Source: AWTP1-13 sp963770295 (GTDB lineage Bacteria; Pseudomonadota; Alphaproteobacteria; Rhizobiales; Hyphomicrobiaceae). Taken from it: a stretch of DNA of 64,000 bases. The translations under genes were made by a program, and so were the position numbers. The notes beneath the pieces were generated by a model that worked only from the letters and a program-made list of their open reading frames with translations, had not been told where the DNA came from and searched no databases. Position 1 is the first letter of the stretch; the number at the start of each line of letters is the position of its first letter. Below are positions 63,604 through 64,000 of the stretch, in pieces. Location of the stretch: contig CAVYPA010000002.1 of the NCBI GenBank assembly GCA_963770295.1, forward strand, positions 1 to 64,000, given 5' to 3'.

Positions 63604-64000
63604 GCGAACGTTGTCGCGGCCAGCCGCCGATGTGGGAGGCGAGTTCGCGTCCCACCTAGCGCGAGATCGGCGCTGCCGCGCCTCAGCAAGCAGGAACTTT
63701 CCGTACTGCTGTGCCGGATCGAAAGCGAACTGCGGAATGCGGAACCTGAAAAGGGTTGGCCGAGTTTCGCAATGCGCTCTGGCGCGGCCGCATTTCTGGG
63801 TGCACTAGCAGTGCGAGAGACTGTGAAAGGCTCGCGCGCCAAACAGCGTGAAGACCTCGGAGTGGCTCTGCTTGGCCATCGGCACCTGGGCCTTCACACC
63901 TGATTTCGTCCCGACGATGCGCCAGTTGGGCGGCGACAATCTGGGTGAGAACTCGTGAATGTCGCGCGCCAAATATTGCGATCGCGGACCCCCTGTGTCG
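63604..64000. other. Window edge, possible partial genes
   Basis: A minus frame from the window edge to a stop at 63805 reads HEFSPRLSPPNWRIVGTKSG, then QVPMAKQSHSEVFTLFGARA, and may be the 3' end of a gene outside the window. The plus frame LSKQELSVLLCRIESELRNA is also protein-like. Neither is identifiable. Confidence 0.25.

Noticed and set aside
1..64000. CRISPR array, tRNA or rRNA genes
   Set aside because: No regularly spaced direct repeats and no tRNA cloverleaf or rRNA-like sequence were seen on either strand.

Overview
The window looks like a chromosomal accessory region of a GC-rich (about 60% by eye) alphaproteobacterium, most likely of the Bradyrhizobium / Nitrobacteraceae group. 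This is inferred from family content rather than any marker gene: DUF6894, two DUF1127-type proteins, a BcsS porin-like protein, GcvA-type LysR regulators, several small proteins of a kind common in Bradyrhizobium, and remnants of IS110, IS21, IS3, IS1182 and IS481-like elements. No rRNA, tRNA or CRISPR array was found.

Region 1 (1-1.6 kb) is debris: a frameshifted dienelactone hydrolase and an internally deleted IS110 transposase. Region 2 (1.6-30.5 kb) is a metal/oxyanion and oxidative-stress island. Its core is a minus-strand chr-type operon: rhodanese-ChrB protein, chromate transporter ChrA, a secreted LamG/DUF1080-like protein and an Fe/Mn superoxide dismutase (10.2-11.0 down to 7.5 kb). 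Around it are paralogues of the same families: two DUF1259 (LppY/LpqO) proteins, three LamG/DUF1080-like secreted proteins, three ChrB-domain proteins, two YVTN beta-propellers, a cytochrome c-propeller protein, an ABC exporter, a TauE-like exporter, an EamA transporter with a histidine-rich tail, a NicO-type Ni/Co exporter, an MFS transporter, a GST and a two-component system. Five copies of a CTTAAW-type motif with a degenerate upstream half-site resemble PmrA/QseB boxes. They lie before both DUF1259 genes, a small membrane protein gene, the two-component operon itself and a distant GAF histidine kinase, suggesting one regulon. The two full-length rhodanese-ChrB genes share a conserved ~50-bp leader at the same distance from their start codons.

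Region 3 (30.5-42 kb) is mixed: decayed outer-membrane and LysR genes, small proteins, a MATE exporter, a secreted phosphatase-like protein, ArfB, a secreted protein with a glycine tract in frame beyond its stop, a caspase-like peptidase, a ParA / ribbon-helix-helix pair and transposase fragments. Region 4 (42-54 kb) holds small Bradyrhizobium-type genes, a large cytochrome c / beta-propeller protein, BcsS, a papain-like secreted protein, IS21 and IS3 wreckage, three related hairpins, and an inverted pair of a 33-residue membrane microprotein with its upstream region. Region 5 (54-60 kb) is a signalling cluster on the minus strand: GAF histidine kinase, receiver with a premature stop, second kinase, receiver-cyclase and a DivK-like receiver. 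Region 6 (60-64 kb) carries a secreted DUF995-like protein, an intradiol dioxygenase with an alpha/beta hydrolase lacking its serine, and a DUF1269 membrane protein.

Many conserved genes are broken by single indels, some at homopolymers. Whether this is real decay or assembly error is the main uncertainty.
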